Positions 24,917-32,996 of a stretch of 50,170 nt of DNA are shown here, in pieces. Under the pieces are notes generated by a model, which saw only the letters and a list, made by a program, of their open reading frames with translations, ran no database searches and had not been told where the DNA came from. A program made the translations under genes and the position numbers. Each line of letters starts with the position of its first letter. Position 1 is the first letter of the stretch. Source of the stretch: an uncultured Bacteroidota bacterium (GTDB lineage: Bacteria > Bacteroidota > Bacteroidia > Flavobacteriales > Flavobacteriaceae); contig CACJHA010000007.1 of assembly GCA_902593075.1 (NCBI GenBank), positions 1-50,170 on the forward strand. Direction: 5' to 3'.

Positions 24917-25971
24917 ATTATTAACTTTTTAATTAGTTTTTTCATTATCTCGTAACCTTTCTCAATTTCATTGGTGTAAATGAATTCATTGGCTGTGTGT
25001 GATCTAGATGAGTCACCTGGCCCTATTTTTATAGAGGGACATGATAATTTTGTCTGATCTGAAAGAGTAGGGGAGCCGTAAACAGGAATACCAATTTCAT
25101 TCACCGCTTTGACAATTGGGTGGTTATTTGAAATTGATGATGAATTTAAATCCACTGATCTTGGGTAAACATCGGCGTTTACATTTTCTTTAATTAACTC
25201 TACTATTTCTTCGTTGCTGTATAATTCGTTTACTCTTACATCTAACACCATTTCAACGGATGAAGGAACAACATTGTGTTGAGTTCCTGCATTTATTTGA
25301 GTGATGGTCAATTTTACAGGCCCAAGAAGTTTAGATATTTTTTTGAATCTAATTTTTTCAAAAGATTTTATAATGTCTGGTATTTTTGAAATTGGATTTT
25401 CAGAGTTGGGATGAGCTGCATGAGAGGCTTTTCCTTTAATAATACAATCAAAAACAATCAATCCTTTTTCTGCAATTGCAGCTTTCATTAAAGTTGGCTC
25501 TCCTACAATTGCAAAATCGATTGGGGGTAGCCTTTTAAGTAAGCATTTGAGTCCGTTAGGCCCAGAATTCTCTTCTTCACCAGTGGCAGCAATTATTAAA
25601 TTTACTTTTAAGTTTTTATTATCATAAAAATCCTTAAATGTATTAAGTAAAGTTACTAGAGCTCCCCCAGCATCGTTACTTCCTAAACCATATATTTTAC
25701 CATTAGACATTTCAGGATTGTAGGGGTCTTTACTATACCCTTCGTTGGGTTTTACCGTATCATGATGAGAATTTAAAAGAAGTGTTTTTTTCTCTTTTTT
25801 ATAATATTTGTTAAATGCATATATATTGTTTTTATGTCTACTGCATTTTATACCATTTTCTATAAACCAATTCTCAATTCTGTCTGCACTTTTATCCTCT
25901 TTTCCTGAAAATGAGGGAATAGAAATCAAATCTTTAAGGAGTTCTATATGATTTTGATTTTTGTCAACCAT
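24913..25971 (-). CDS. argE: M20-family N-acylornithine/N-acylcitrulline deacylase
   Basis: This zinc amidohydrolase removes the N-acyl group in arginine synthesis. Metal-site motifs are N-S-H-H-D-T-V, G-S-N-D-A-G-G and A-T-G-E-E-E-N-S-G, all intact. The dimerisation domain has K-G-K-A-S-H-A-A-H-P. At 352 residues it is of the short ArgE/DapE/LysK type. Because the operon's carbamoyltransferase works on acylornithine, the natural substrate here is probably N-acylcitrulline rather than acylornithine. If the pathway is succinylated, as argued for argF', it would be a desuccinylase. It overlaps argB by one base and argH by four. Confidence 0.92.
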   Translation of the reverse strand: MVDKNQNHIELLKDLISIPSFSGKEDKSADRIENWFIENGIKCSRHKNNIYAFNKYYKKEKKTLLLNSHHDTVKPNEGYSKDPYNPEMSNGKIYGLGSNDAGGALVTLLNTFKDFYDNKNLKVNLIIAATGEEENSGPNGLKCLLKRLPPIDFAIVGEPTLMKAAIAEKGLIVFDCIIKGKASHAAHPNSENPISKIPDIIKSFEKIRFKKISKLLGPVKLTITQINAGTQHNVVPSSVEMVLDVRVNELYSNEEIVELIKENVNADVYPRSVDLNSSSISNNHPIVKAVNEIGIPVYGSPTLSDQTKLSCPSIKIGPGDSSRSHTANEFIYTNEIEKGYEIMKKLIKKLII

Positions 25972-26747
25972 TACGGAATAATTTCTGTGTAAGTTTTGTT
26001 TTCTATGATCCCATTTAAAGAACCAATAAGTATTTTTGAAATCCCTTTTTTAAGTCCATTAAAGCAATTATTCACTTTTGGTATCATTCCTTTAGAAATA
26101 ATCCCTTTAGACTTTAAGCTTTTATAAGTAGCCATATCCAATTTATCAATTAATTTTTTTTGCATACTATCTTGGTATACACCTTTTTCCTCAAAGCAAT
26201 ACCATAACTGAGTTTCATAGATTTTTGACATATTTGAAGAAATTTCAGAGGCAATGGTGTCAGCGTTTGTATTTAATAGTACCCCATCTTTATCATAAGT
26301 TATGGAGCTACAAACAGGAATTATATTATTCTCTAAAATTAATTTGAAAAAATCTGAGTTTATGCTAACTACATCTCCAACATATCCATAATCTAGTTCT
26401 TCTTTACTTCTGATTTCACATAGGACAGAGTTTGCATCTGCTCCACAAAGACCTAATGAGTTTAATTTTAAAGATTGGAGTTTAGCTACAATCTCTTTGT
26501 TTATTTTTCCAGCATAAACCATTAATGCGTAATCAAGAGTCTTTTTATCTGTAATTCTTCTGCCATTTAGCATTTTAATAGGATGATTGTTCTTTTTTAA
26601 AAGAACATCTAGTTCTCTACCCCCTCCGTGAACCAAAATTTTTTTACCCTTGATTTTTGTGAAATTATTTAAGAATTTATCAAGTAGTAATTTATTTTGT
26701 GTAACTGCGCCACCAACTTTTAAAACTGTTAACTTATCCATTCTCAA
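25971..26747 (-). CDS. argB: N-acylglutamate kinase
   Basis: This amino-acid kinase-fold enzyme phosphorylates N-acylglutamate. The nucleotide/substrate glycine loops are L-K-V-G-G-A-V and I-L-V-H-G-G-G-R-E-L-D. Later motifs are V-C-S-S-I-T-Y-D-K-D-G, N-T-N-A-D-T-I-A-S-E-I-S and K-G-M-I-P-K-V-N-N-C. At 258 residues it lacks the N-terminal arginine-sensing helix found in feedback-inhibited kinases, so direct arginine inhibition is less likely. Whether the acyl group is acetyl or succinyl cannot be read from this protein, but it should match argF'. The first ATG is at 26747; a second two codons on (26741) is possible. It overlaps argF' by 14 bases. Confidence 0.94.
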   Translation of the reverse strand: MRMDKLTVLKVGGAVTQNKLLLDKFLNNFTKIKGKKILVHGGGRELDVLLKKNNHPIKMLNGRRITDKKTLDYALMVYAGKINKEIVAKLQSLKLNSLGLCGADANSVLCEIRSKEELDYGYVGDVVSINSDFFKLILENNIIPVCSSITYDKDGVLLNTNADTIASEISSNMSKIYETQLWYCFEEKGVYQDSMQKKLIDKLDMATYKSLKSKGIISKGMIPKVNNCFNGLKKGISKILIGSLNGIIENKTYTEIIP

Positions 26748-27681
26748 TAATTGTTTTTAAAACTGATTGAGCAGAATATATTCTATTTTCAACTTGATTT
26801 AAAATCAAGGAGCTATTGCTGTCAATCACTTCGTCGGATGCAACAACATTTCTTCTGATAGGCAAACAGTGCATAAACTTAGCATTGTTTGTTAAATTCA
26901 TCTTTGATTTTGTAATCATCCAGTCAAGGTCTTTTTTAAGCACTTTACCGTAATCATTAAATGACGACCAATTTTTTGCATAAATAAAATCAGCATTTTT
27001 AAAAGCTTCATTTTGATCACTGGTAACGTAAATACCATTTGTAACATCTGGGTTAAGATCGTAACCTTCCGGGTGAGTAATTGTAAGTTCCACATCCATT
27101 CTTTTTGTTATATTAATAAATGAGTTTGCTACAGCATGAGGTAAAGCTTTTGGGTGGGGTGCCCACGAGAGAACAATTTTGGGAGTTTTATTTTTTTTAT
27201 TCTCTTGTATTGTTATTGCATCAGCTAAAGCTTGCAAAGGGTGTGCTATTGAACTTTCCATGTTTATTACTGGGACGCTAGCATATTTTTTAAAACCGTT
27301 TATAACTTTATCTGCGAGGTCTTCTTTTTTGTTCTCTAAAGATGGGAAGGCCCTAACAGCAATAAAATCACAATAGATTGACAAGACCCTTGCAGCCTCC
27401 TTAATATGTTCTGACTTATTTTGATCCATGACTATTTTATCTTCTAATTCAATTGGCCATCCCTCACCTTTAAAGTTCATTATAACGGTTTTTATACCTA
27501 GATTTTGAGCAGCTTTTTGAGTACTTAGTCTAGTCCTTAAGCTAGGATTAAAAAAAATCACTCCCAAAGTTTTATTATCTCCTATCATAGAATACTTATT
27601 GGGGGTTTCCTTCAACTTTATCGATTTATCTATAAAGCTATTTAAGTCAATTATATCAGATGTGTAAATAAAATTTTTCAT
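26734..27681 (-). CDS. argF': N-succinylornithine-type carbamoyltransferase (ArgF')
   Basis: This is a transcarbamylase that acts on an N-acylated ornithine. The carbamoyl-phosphate loop is F-F-N-P-S-L-R-T-R, and the C-terminal H-C-L-P-I-R-R-N is present. It belongs to the AOTCase/SOTCase branch (S-T-Q-K-A-A, W-A-P-H-P-K-A-L-P, H-P-E-G-Y) and not to ordinary OTCase. In the loop that discriminates the acyl group, M-D-Q-N-K-S-E-H has Ser at residue 90. The Xanthomonas acetylornithine enzyme has Glu92 there and the Bacteroides fragilis succinylornithine enzyme Pro90. As I recall, Ser, Pro or Val at this place gives succinyl specificity. The carboxylated Lys302 of the acetyl enzyme is Val280 here. 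Succinylornithine is the likelier substrate. It overlaps argD by four bases. Confidence 0.92.
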   Translation of the reverse strand: MKNFIYTSDIIDLNSFIDKSIKLKETPNKYSMIGDNKTLGVIFFNPSLRTRLSTQKAAQNLGIKTVIMNFKGEGWPIELEDKIVMDQNKSEHIKEAARVLSIYCDFIAVRAFPSLENKKEDLADKVINGFKKYASVPVINMESSIAHPLQALADAITIQENKKNKTPKIVLSWAPHPKALPHAVANSFINITKRMDVELTITHPEGYDLNPDVTNGIYVTSDQNEAFKNADFIYAKNWSSFNDYGKVLKKDLDWMITKSKMNLTNNAKFMHCLPIRRNVVASDEVIDSNSSLILNQVENRIYSAQSVLKTIIENG

Positions 27682-28799
27682 AAAATATCTTTTAATGCAT
27701 CAAAAAAGATATTTAGATGCTTTTTGCCAATTGTCAATGGTGGTAATATTCTTATAAGATTTTTATTGCTACTGCTTCCGGTAAAAATTCTTTTTTCATA
27801 AACAAGTTTTTTTCTAAGCTCGGATACTTCAAAATCAAATTCTAAACCAAGCATAAGCCCTTTTCCCTTTACCTTACAGATATTCATTGTATTAATTGAA
27901 TCTTTAAAATATGATTCCAGTAAGCTGGCATTTTTCTGTAAATTCTGGTTTTTTATAATATCCAAAACTGAAATTGAGGCAATGCAGGCAAGATGGTTTC
28001 CTCCATATGTAGTTCCTAAAAGACCAATACTGGGTTTAATTTTTGAATTAATTAAAATACCACCTACAGGAAACCCATTTCCCATTCCTTTAGCCATGGT
28101 AATTATATCAGGTTTTATATCGTTAAATTGGTAAGCAAAAAATTTACCTGATCTAGAAAAACCAGATTGGACCTCATCAGCTATAAGACATGTCCCATAC
28201 TGCTTACATAATTTATCCATATAGCAAATAAAATCTCCCTTTGGCATATCCAATCCACCGACTCCTTGAATTGTTTCAAAAATCACAGCACAGACGTCTC
28301 CTTTTTTTAGTTCTATTTCAAGATTTTCATAATCATTTAATTTTAAAAAAGTGACATTTTGTTGTTTATTTAAAGGTGAACTTATTTTATCGTTGTCAGT
28401 TACTGCAACTGCTGCAGAAGTTCTTCCATGAAAACTGTTTTTAAATGCAATTACTCTTTTTTTGTTCGTATGAAAAGAAGCAAGTTTTAATGCATTTTCT
28501 ATTGATTCTGCACCGCTACTACAAAGAAAAAGCTGATAATCTCCAAGATCTGCATGCTCATTGATTTTTTCAGCAAGAACCGATTGTAAGGGATTTTTTA
28601 CTGAATTTGAATAAAATGATATTTTATCAAGTTGTGATTTGATGTTTTCTACAAAATATGGATGTGAATGACCAACTGAAATTACTGCATGCCCACCATA
28701 TAAATCTAAATATTCTTCTCCAGCATCGTCATATACATATACATCTTTAGCTTTTATTGGTGTAACATCAAAAAGAGAATAAACATCAAATAATTTCAT
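27678..28799 (-). CDS. argD: N-acylornithine aminotransferase
   Basis: This class III PLP aminotransferase converts N-acylglutamate semialdehyde to N-acylornithine. Motifs in order are Y-L-D-L-Y-G-G-H-A-V, F-L-C-S-S-G-A-E-S-I-E-N-A-L-K-L-A, F-K-N-S-F-H-G-R-T-S-A, I-A-D-E-V-Q-S-G-F-S-R-S-G and the PLP lysine in I-T-M-A-K-G-M-G-N-G-F-P-V-G. T-T-Y-G-G-N-H-L-A follows. At 373 residues it is compact but complete. It starts two bases after argC and overlaps argF' by an ATGA. Confidence 0.95.
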   Translation of the reverse strand: MKLFDVYSLFDVTPIKAKDVYVYDDAGEEYLDLYGGHAVISVGHSHPYFVENIKSQLDKISFYSNSVKNPLQSVLAEKINEHADLGDYQLFLCSSGAESIENALKLASFHTNKKRVIAFKNSFHGRTSAAVAVTDNDKISSPLNKQQNVTFLKLNDYENLEIELKKGDVCAVIFETIQGVGGLDMPKGDFICYMDKLCKQYGTCLIADEVQSGFSRSGKFFAYQFNDIKPDIITMAKGMGNGFPVGGILINSKIKPSIGLLGTTYGGNHLACIASISVLDIIKNQNLQKNASLLESYFKDSINTMNICKVKGKGLMLGLEFDFEVSELRKKLVYEKRIFTGSSSNKNLIRILPPLTIGKKHLNIFFDALKDIL

Positions 28800-28801
28800 C
28801 T

Positions 28802-29764
28802 TTAAAATATATTTGCTTTGAATTCTAAACCCAACTTTTCACCCCAACCCATTATAATATTCAAATTTTGAACTGCTTGACCAGATGCTCCTTTTATTAA
28901 ATTGTCAAGAGCACCAGTAACGAGTAATTTATCTTTATGTTTATGTAGGTGTAAAACACAATTATTTGTGTTAACAACTTGTTTTAATGATATTTCATTT
29001 TTACTCATAAATGTAAAGGGCTCAAATTTGTAATAATCTTCAAATATTTTTTTAGCATAGTTTAAATTATGTTCAAATTTAGTATAGCATGTTAGAAAAA
29101 TACCTCTAGTAAAATTTCCCCTCTGGGGGATTAAATTGATTTTACTAAAATTTATATTTTCAATTATTTCATCTAAATGTTGATGGTTAAATGCTTTGTA
29201 CCATGAAAGGTTATTGTTTCTCCAACTAAAGTGAGAGGTTTCAGACATACCAACTCCGGCACCAGTACTGCCAGTTGTAGCGTTTGAATGAATTTCTTCT
29301 TTTAGTAAACCATTTTCAGCCAATGGCAATAACGCTAATTGTAATAGAGAAGCGAAACAACCAGGATTTGCAATAGCCTTAGCGTTTTTAATACTCTCTC
29401 TTTTTAATTCAGGAAGACCGTAAACAAAATTTAAATCTTTAAATGAATTATTATTTTTTAATCTAAAGTCATTACTTAAGTCAATAATCACTGTTTTTTT
29501 TAAAAAAGAGTTTTCTTTCAAAAACTTTGAACTGTTTCCGTGTCCTAAACAAAGAAAAACAACATCAATATTTTTATTTACTTTTTTGGTAAAAAAAGGA
29601 AGGTTTTTTCCAATCAAGTCTGAATGAATATCTTGGATTTTTTTTCCATCATTAGTTCTACTGTAAACAAAATCAATTTCAACATTCGGATGATTGACTA
29701 GTATCCTAATTAATTCACCCCCTGTGTAACCTGAACCTCCTACAACACCAATTTTTTTAGTCAT
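28802..29764 (-). CDS. argC: N-acyl-gamma-glutamyl-phosphate reductase
   Basis: NADPH-dependent reductase of the arginine pathway. The Rossmann motif is V-V-G-G-S-G-Y-T-G-G-E-L. The catalytic Cys is in A-N-P-G-C-F-A-S, and the substrate region is T-G-S-T-G-A-G. The conserved late segments F-N-H-Q-H-L-D-E-I and I-P-Q-R-G-N-F-T-R-G-I are present. The length (320) fits the short type found in Bacteroidota. It overlaps the 3' end of argG by eight bases, so their translation is probably coupled. Confidence 0.95.
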   Translation of the reverse strand: MTKKIGVVGGSGYTGGELIRILVNHPNVEIDFVYSRTNDGKKIQDIHSDLIGKNLPFFTKKVNKNIDVVFLCLGHGNSSKFLKENSFLKKTVIIDLSNDFRLKNNNSFKDLNFVYGLPELKRESIKNAKAIANPGCFASLLQLALLPLAENGLLKEEIHSNATTGSTGAGVGMSETSHFSWRNNNLSWYKAFNHQHLDEIIENINFSKINLIPQRGNFTRGIFLTCYTKFEHNLNYAKKIFEDYYKFEPFTFMSKNEISLKQVVNTNNCVLHLHKHKDKLLVTGALDNLIKGASGQAVQNLNIIMGWGEKLGLEFKANIF

Positions 29765-30947
29765 TTTTATTAATTTTTTGATAAATCTTATTTTGATTAG
29801 AAAGTATTTTAATAAATCCTTTTACCTCATCAGCGGACCATTTTTTATTCATCTCGCCATAATTTCCAAATTTTGAATCCATTAAATCAAATTTTGATTT
29901 AATTCCAACAAACTCATACCTGTATGGGTTGAGTTTTATAAAGACATCTCCAGAAACATTTTTTTGACTACTTGTTAGAAATTGTTCTATATCTCTCATA
30001 ACGGGATCAAGATACTGTCCTTCGTGAAGCAATAAACCGTAATTTATGCATAATTGCTCCTTGTATATCAATTGCCACTTAGTAAGCGTATGTTTTTCTA
30101 AAAGATGATGGGCTTTAATTATTAAAATTGGAGCAGCTGCTTCAAAACCAACTCTTCCCTTAATTCCTATTATTGTATCTCCAACATGAGTATCCCTGCC
30201 GATTCCAAATTTGCTTGCTATTTTTTCAATTTTTTTAATGTTTTCAATTGGAGTCGCTTTTGAATTGTTGACAGCTACAATCTCACCTTTTTTAAATGTT
30301 AGAGAAATGTTCTCTTCCTTTTTTTTCTCAACTTTTGAAGGATAGGCACTTTCAGGAATGTTATGCCTTGATCCTAAAGTTTCTTTTCCACCAATACTTG
30401 TTCCCCATAGGCCTTTGTTGATGGAATATTTTTTTTCATCCCAGTTTAATTTAATACCATTTTTTTTAAGAAAACTTATTTCTTCTTCTCTAGAAAATTT
30501 ATTATCCCTAATTGGGGTGATAATTTTTATATCACTTGATAAAATTTGAAAAATTAAATCGAATCTAACCTGATCGTTACCAGCACCTGTGCTTCCGTGG
30601 GCAATTGAAGAAGCTTTAATTTTTTTTGCATACTTTATAATTTCAATTGCTTGAATAATTCTTTCTGAGCTCACTGATAATGGATAGGTTGAGTTTTTTA
30701 AAATATTTCCATAAATTAAAAATCGAATAATTTTTTCATAAAAATCTTTTTCAGCATTAATAGATTCAAACTTATTAGAGCCTATCACCTTTGAATTATG
30801 CTTTATCAATTTTAGATCACTTTTTGTAAAACCACCCGTATTAATTAGAATTGGATAAACATCAAACCCCTCGTCAATGAGTTTTTTAAGACAAAAGCTT
30901 GTGTCAAGTCCGCCGCTGTAAGCAAGAACAACTTTATTGTTTTTCAT
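29757..30947 (-). CDS. argG: argininosuccinate synthase
   Basis: ATP-dependent joining of citrulline and aspartate. The N-type ATP pyrophosphatase loop is A-Y-S-G-G-L-D-T-S (residues 9-17). Other family segments are I-A-H-G-S-T-G-A-G-N-D-Q-V-R-F, K-K-Y-S-I-N-K-G-L-W-G-T-S-I-G-G, and G-R-D-T-H-V-G-D-T-I-I-G-I-K-G-R-V-G-F-E-A-A. At 396 residues it is full length. It starts one base after the stop of the GNAT gene. Its place before argC is as in other Bacteroidota arginine operons. Confidence 0.97.
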   Translation of the reverse strand: MKNNKVVLAYSGGLDTSFCLKKLIDEGFDVYPILINTGGFTKSDLKLIKHNSKVIGSNKFESINAEKDFYEKIIRFLIYGNILKNSTYPLSVSSERIIQAIEIIKYAKKIKASSIAHGSTGAGNDQVRFDLIFQILSSDIKIITPIRDNKFSREEEISFLKKNGIKLNWDEKKYSINKGLWGTSIGGKETLGSRHNIPESAYPSKVEKKKEENISLTFKKGEIVAVNNSKATPIENIKKIEKIASKFGIGRDTHVGDTIIGIKGRVGFEAAAPILIIKAHHLLEKHTLTKWQLIYKEQLCINYGLLLHEGQYLDPVMRDIEQFLTSSQKNVSGDVFIKLNPYRYEFVGIKSKFDLMDSKFGNYGEMNKKWSADEVKGFIKILSNQNKIYQKINKND

Positions 30948-30948
30948 A

Positions 30949-31473
30949 TTATTTTTTTTTATCGTTTAGCATGCCAGTACATAAACACATTTTTTTATCA
31001 GTTCTAGTTAATATATCATAATTCACACAAGTTCTGCAGCCCTTCCAAAATTCTGGATCGTCGGTCAACTCTGAAAAAGGAACCGGTCTATATCCTAATT
31101 CAAAGTTAATACGCATTACAGTTTTAGAAGTGGTTATTCCAAAAACTTTTGAATCTGGATACTTTTTCTTAGAAAGATTAAAAATTTCAGTTTTGATTTT
31201 CTTAGCTAAACCTTTTCCTCTAAATTTTGGTGCAACTATCAAGCCTGAATGAGCAACATATTTTCCGTGCCCCCATTTCTCTATGTAACAAAAACCGGCA
31301 AACTCCTCTTTGTCAAGAGCAATAACTGCATTGCCAGCTTCTATTTTTTTTATGATGTATTCTGGGGTTCTTCTGGCAATACCAGTACCCCTCATCTTAG
31401 CTGATTCATCAATGCATTTGCTTATTTGCTCTGCAAATTTTTTATGTTTGATATTTGATATATATATTTTCAC
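30949..31473 (-). CDS. GNAT acyltransferase heading the arginine operon (candidate N-acylglutamate synthase)
   Basis: A 174-residue GNAT-fold protein. The acyl-CoA pyrophosphate loop is R-G-K-G-L-A (85-90), after the beta4 strand H-S-G-L-I-V-A-P-K-F. A conserved-looking R-x-x-P-E-Y-I near residue 35 may bind the amino-acid substrate. The C-terminus has four cysteines, G-C-R-T-C (146, 149) and C-L-C (163, 165), which could bind a metal. Position is the main functional clue. It is the first gene of a complete arginine operon that otherwise lacks an argA or argJ. It could therefore make the first intermediate, N-acetyl- or N-succinylglutamate; the argF' residues favour succinyl. The family assignment is firm; the substrate is inference. 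Confidence 0.85.
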   Translation of the reverse strand: MKIYISNIKHKKFAEQISKCIDESAKMRGTGIARRTPEYIIKKIEAGNAVIALDKEEFAGFCYIEKWGHGKYVAHSGLIVAPKFRGKGLAKKIKTEIFNLSKKKYPDSKVFGITTSKTVMRINFELGYRPVPFSELTDDPEFWKGCRTCVNYDILTRTDKKMCLCTGMLNDKKK

Positions 31474-31640
31474 TGAATAGTTATAAACTTTTCGTTTTCT
31501 GAGTTAATAAATTTTATTTAGAAATGCTCTATAAGAGCCAAAAATGAATTTATCCCCTTAAGTTTAGAGGACGAAAGGAACGGTTGTTACGCGCTTTTAT
31601 ATTTAAAAAATATTTATTCATTTGGATGCAAATTTATATC
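31474..31640 (-). promoter_or_regulatory. candidate structured 5' leader of the arginine operon
   Basis: The 236-base divergent gap before tilS is A/T-rich except for an island at about 31554-31595. On the minus strand a TAAATTTG box (31636-31629) matches TAnnTTTG, though without a good -33 TTG. This would give a leader of roughly 150 bases. In the leader are a hairpin 31554-31570 (CCTCT / AGGGG with a 7-base loop) and a hairpin 31526-31538 (GCTCT-TAT-AGAGC), plus a G/C-richer segment at 31571-31595 (GCGCGTAACAACCG...). I do not recognise a known riboswitch. Confidence 0.35.
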
Positions 31641-31709
31641 TTTTATTATTAAAAAAAAAAATAAAATTTGATTTTAAACCTTTAGATTACAAAATTTCGT
31701 TTTTATAAA

Positions 31710-32996
31710 ATGTTTAATAAAGTAAAAGAACACATAAAAAAATATGAATTAAAGGAAGGTGACATTATGCTTTTAGCATGTAGTGGAGGTATAGACAGTA
31801 TGGTTTTGTTTGATATTTTTAAAAAATTAAACATTGATTTTTGTGTGGCTCATTGTAATTTTATGCTTAGAGCAAATGAAAGTACCGGAGATGAAGAATT
31901 TGTTAAAGAAAAGTGTGAAGAAAACTCAATTACATTTTTTTCTAAATCATTTGAAACAAAAAAAGAGGCTTTACGATCTGGAAAATCAATTCAAATGATT
32001 GCTAGAGAATTAAGATATTCATGGATGAAAAATCTATTGAAAGACCATCATTTAAATTATATTGTTACAGCTCATAATTTGAATGACCAGTTTGAGACAT
32101 TTCTTATTAATTTCTCAAGAGGTTCAGGATTAAGGGGGCTTACAGGTATATCTGATTTTCCGATTTTAAGGCCTCTAAGATCTTTTTCAAGGCAGGATAT
32201 AGAATTGTATGCACATAAAAATGAAATTATCTGGAGAGAAGATTCATCAAATTCACAAAATTTATACACAAGAAATAAAATACGAAACAAAATTACTCCT
32301 GAGCTATTGAAAATATTCCCCAATTGGATTAATAATTCTAAAAAGAGCTTGATTTATTTAAATGAGTCAAAGCATGCCCTTCATAACATACTAAAAGCCT
32401 GGAAAAAAGAAAATTTTATTAAAAAAAAGGATTGCTTTATAATTAACAAAAAGGACTTAAAAAAACTACAACCAAACGAATTCTTTATTTATGAGATATT
32501 TTTTGAGTTTGGTTTTTTAAATGAGAAAGATCTGTTTTCAATTGTAAATTCTGAGACAGGAAAGTTTTTAGAGTCAAAAAAATACAGATTGATTTCTAAT
32601 AGAGACCATTTAATTTTACAAAAAATAAGCAAAAAAAGAATTAACGAATTTTATAAATGGGATAAAAAAAAATCCTTTAATAAGGATATAAAAATTGAAA
32701 TAGTTAAACAATCAAGAAATACAGGAGAATATGCTATTCTTGATAGATCAAAATTAGACTGTGAATTGGTAATTAGAAAATCAATTTCGGGTGACTTCTT
32801 CTATCCATCCGGAATGAAAGGAAAGAAAAAACTAAGTAAGTATTTTAAAGACGAAAAGTATTCTCTCGTGGATAAAGAAAAACAATGGTTACTCTGTTCT
32901 GCTGAAAAAATAGTATGGGTGATTGGAAAAAGAGTTGATCGAAGATTTGCAGCAGGAGAAAAACAAGAAAATCCCTTAATTTTGAAATTAAGTTGA
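31710..32996 (+). CDS. tilS: tRNA(Ile)-lysidine synthetase
   Basis: This enzyme modifies C34 of the CAU-anticodon tRNA-Ile to lysidine so that it reads AUA. The PP-loop is A-C-S-G-G-I-D-S-M (23-31). The family continues with V-A-H-C-N-F-M-L-R, A-R-E-L-R-Y-S-W and T-A-H-N-L-N-D-Q-F-E-T-F, then R-E-D-S-S-N and a Lys-rich C-terminal tRNA-binding part. At 428 residues it is normal length. It is the first gene of a plus-strand run, and its stop overlaps the TTG start of dsbD. It is divergent from the arginine operon. Confidence 0.96.
   Translation: MFNKVKEHIKKYELKEGDIMLLACSGGIDSMVLFDIFKKLNIDFCVAHCNFMLRANESTGDEEFVKEKCEENSITFFSKSFETKKEALRSGKSIQMIARELRYSWMKNLLKDHHLNYIVTAHNLNDQFETFLINFSRGSGLRGLTGISDFPILRPLRSFSRQDIELYAHKNEIIWREDSSNSQNLYTRNKIRNKITPELLKIFPNWINNSKKSLIYLNESKHALHNILKAWKKENFIKKKDCFIINKKDLKKLQPNEFFIYEIFFEFGFLNEKDLFSIVNSETGKFLESKKYRLISNRDHLILQKISKKRINEFYKWDKKKSFNKDIKIEIVKQSRNTGEYAILDRSKLDCELVIRKSISGDFFYPSGMKGKKKLSKYFKDEKYSLVDKEKQWLLCSAEKIVWVIGKRVDRRFAAGEKQENPLILKLS

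Noticed and set aside
31651-31661. Run of A near 31651-31661 as a terminator or slippage site
   Set aside because: No inverted repeat precedes it on either strand. It lies in a divergent promoter gap and is ordinary AT-rich sequence.
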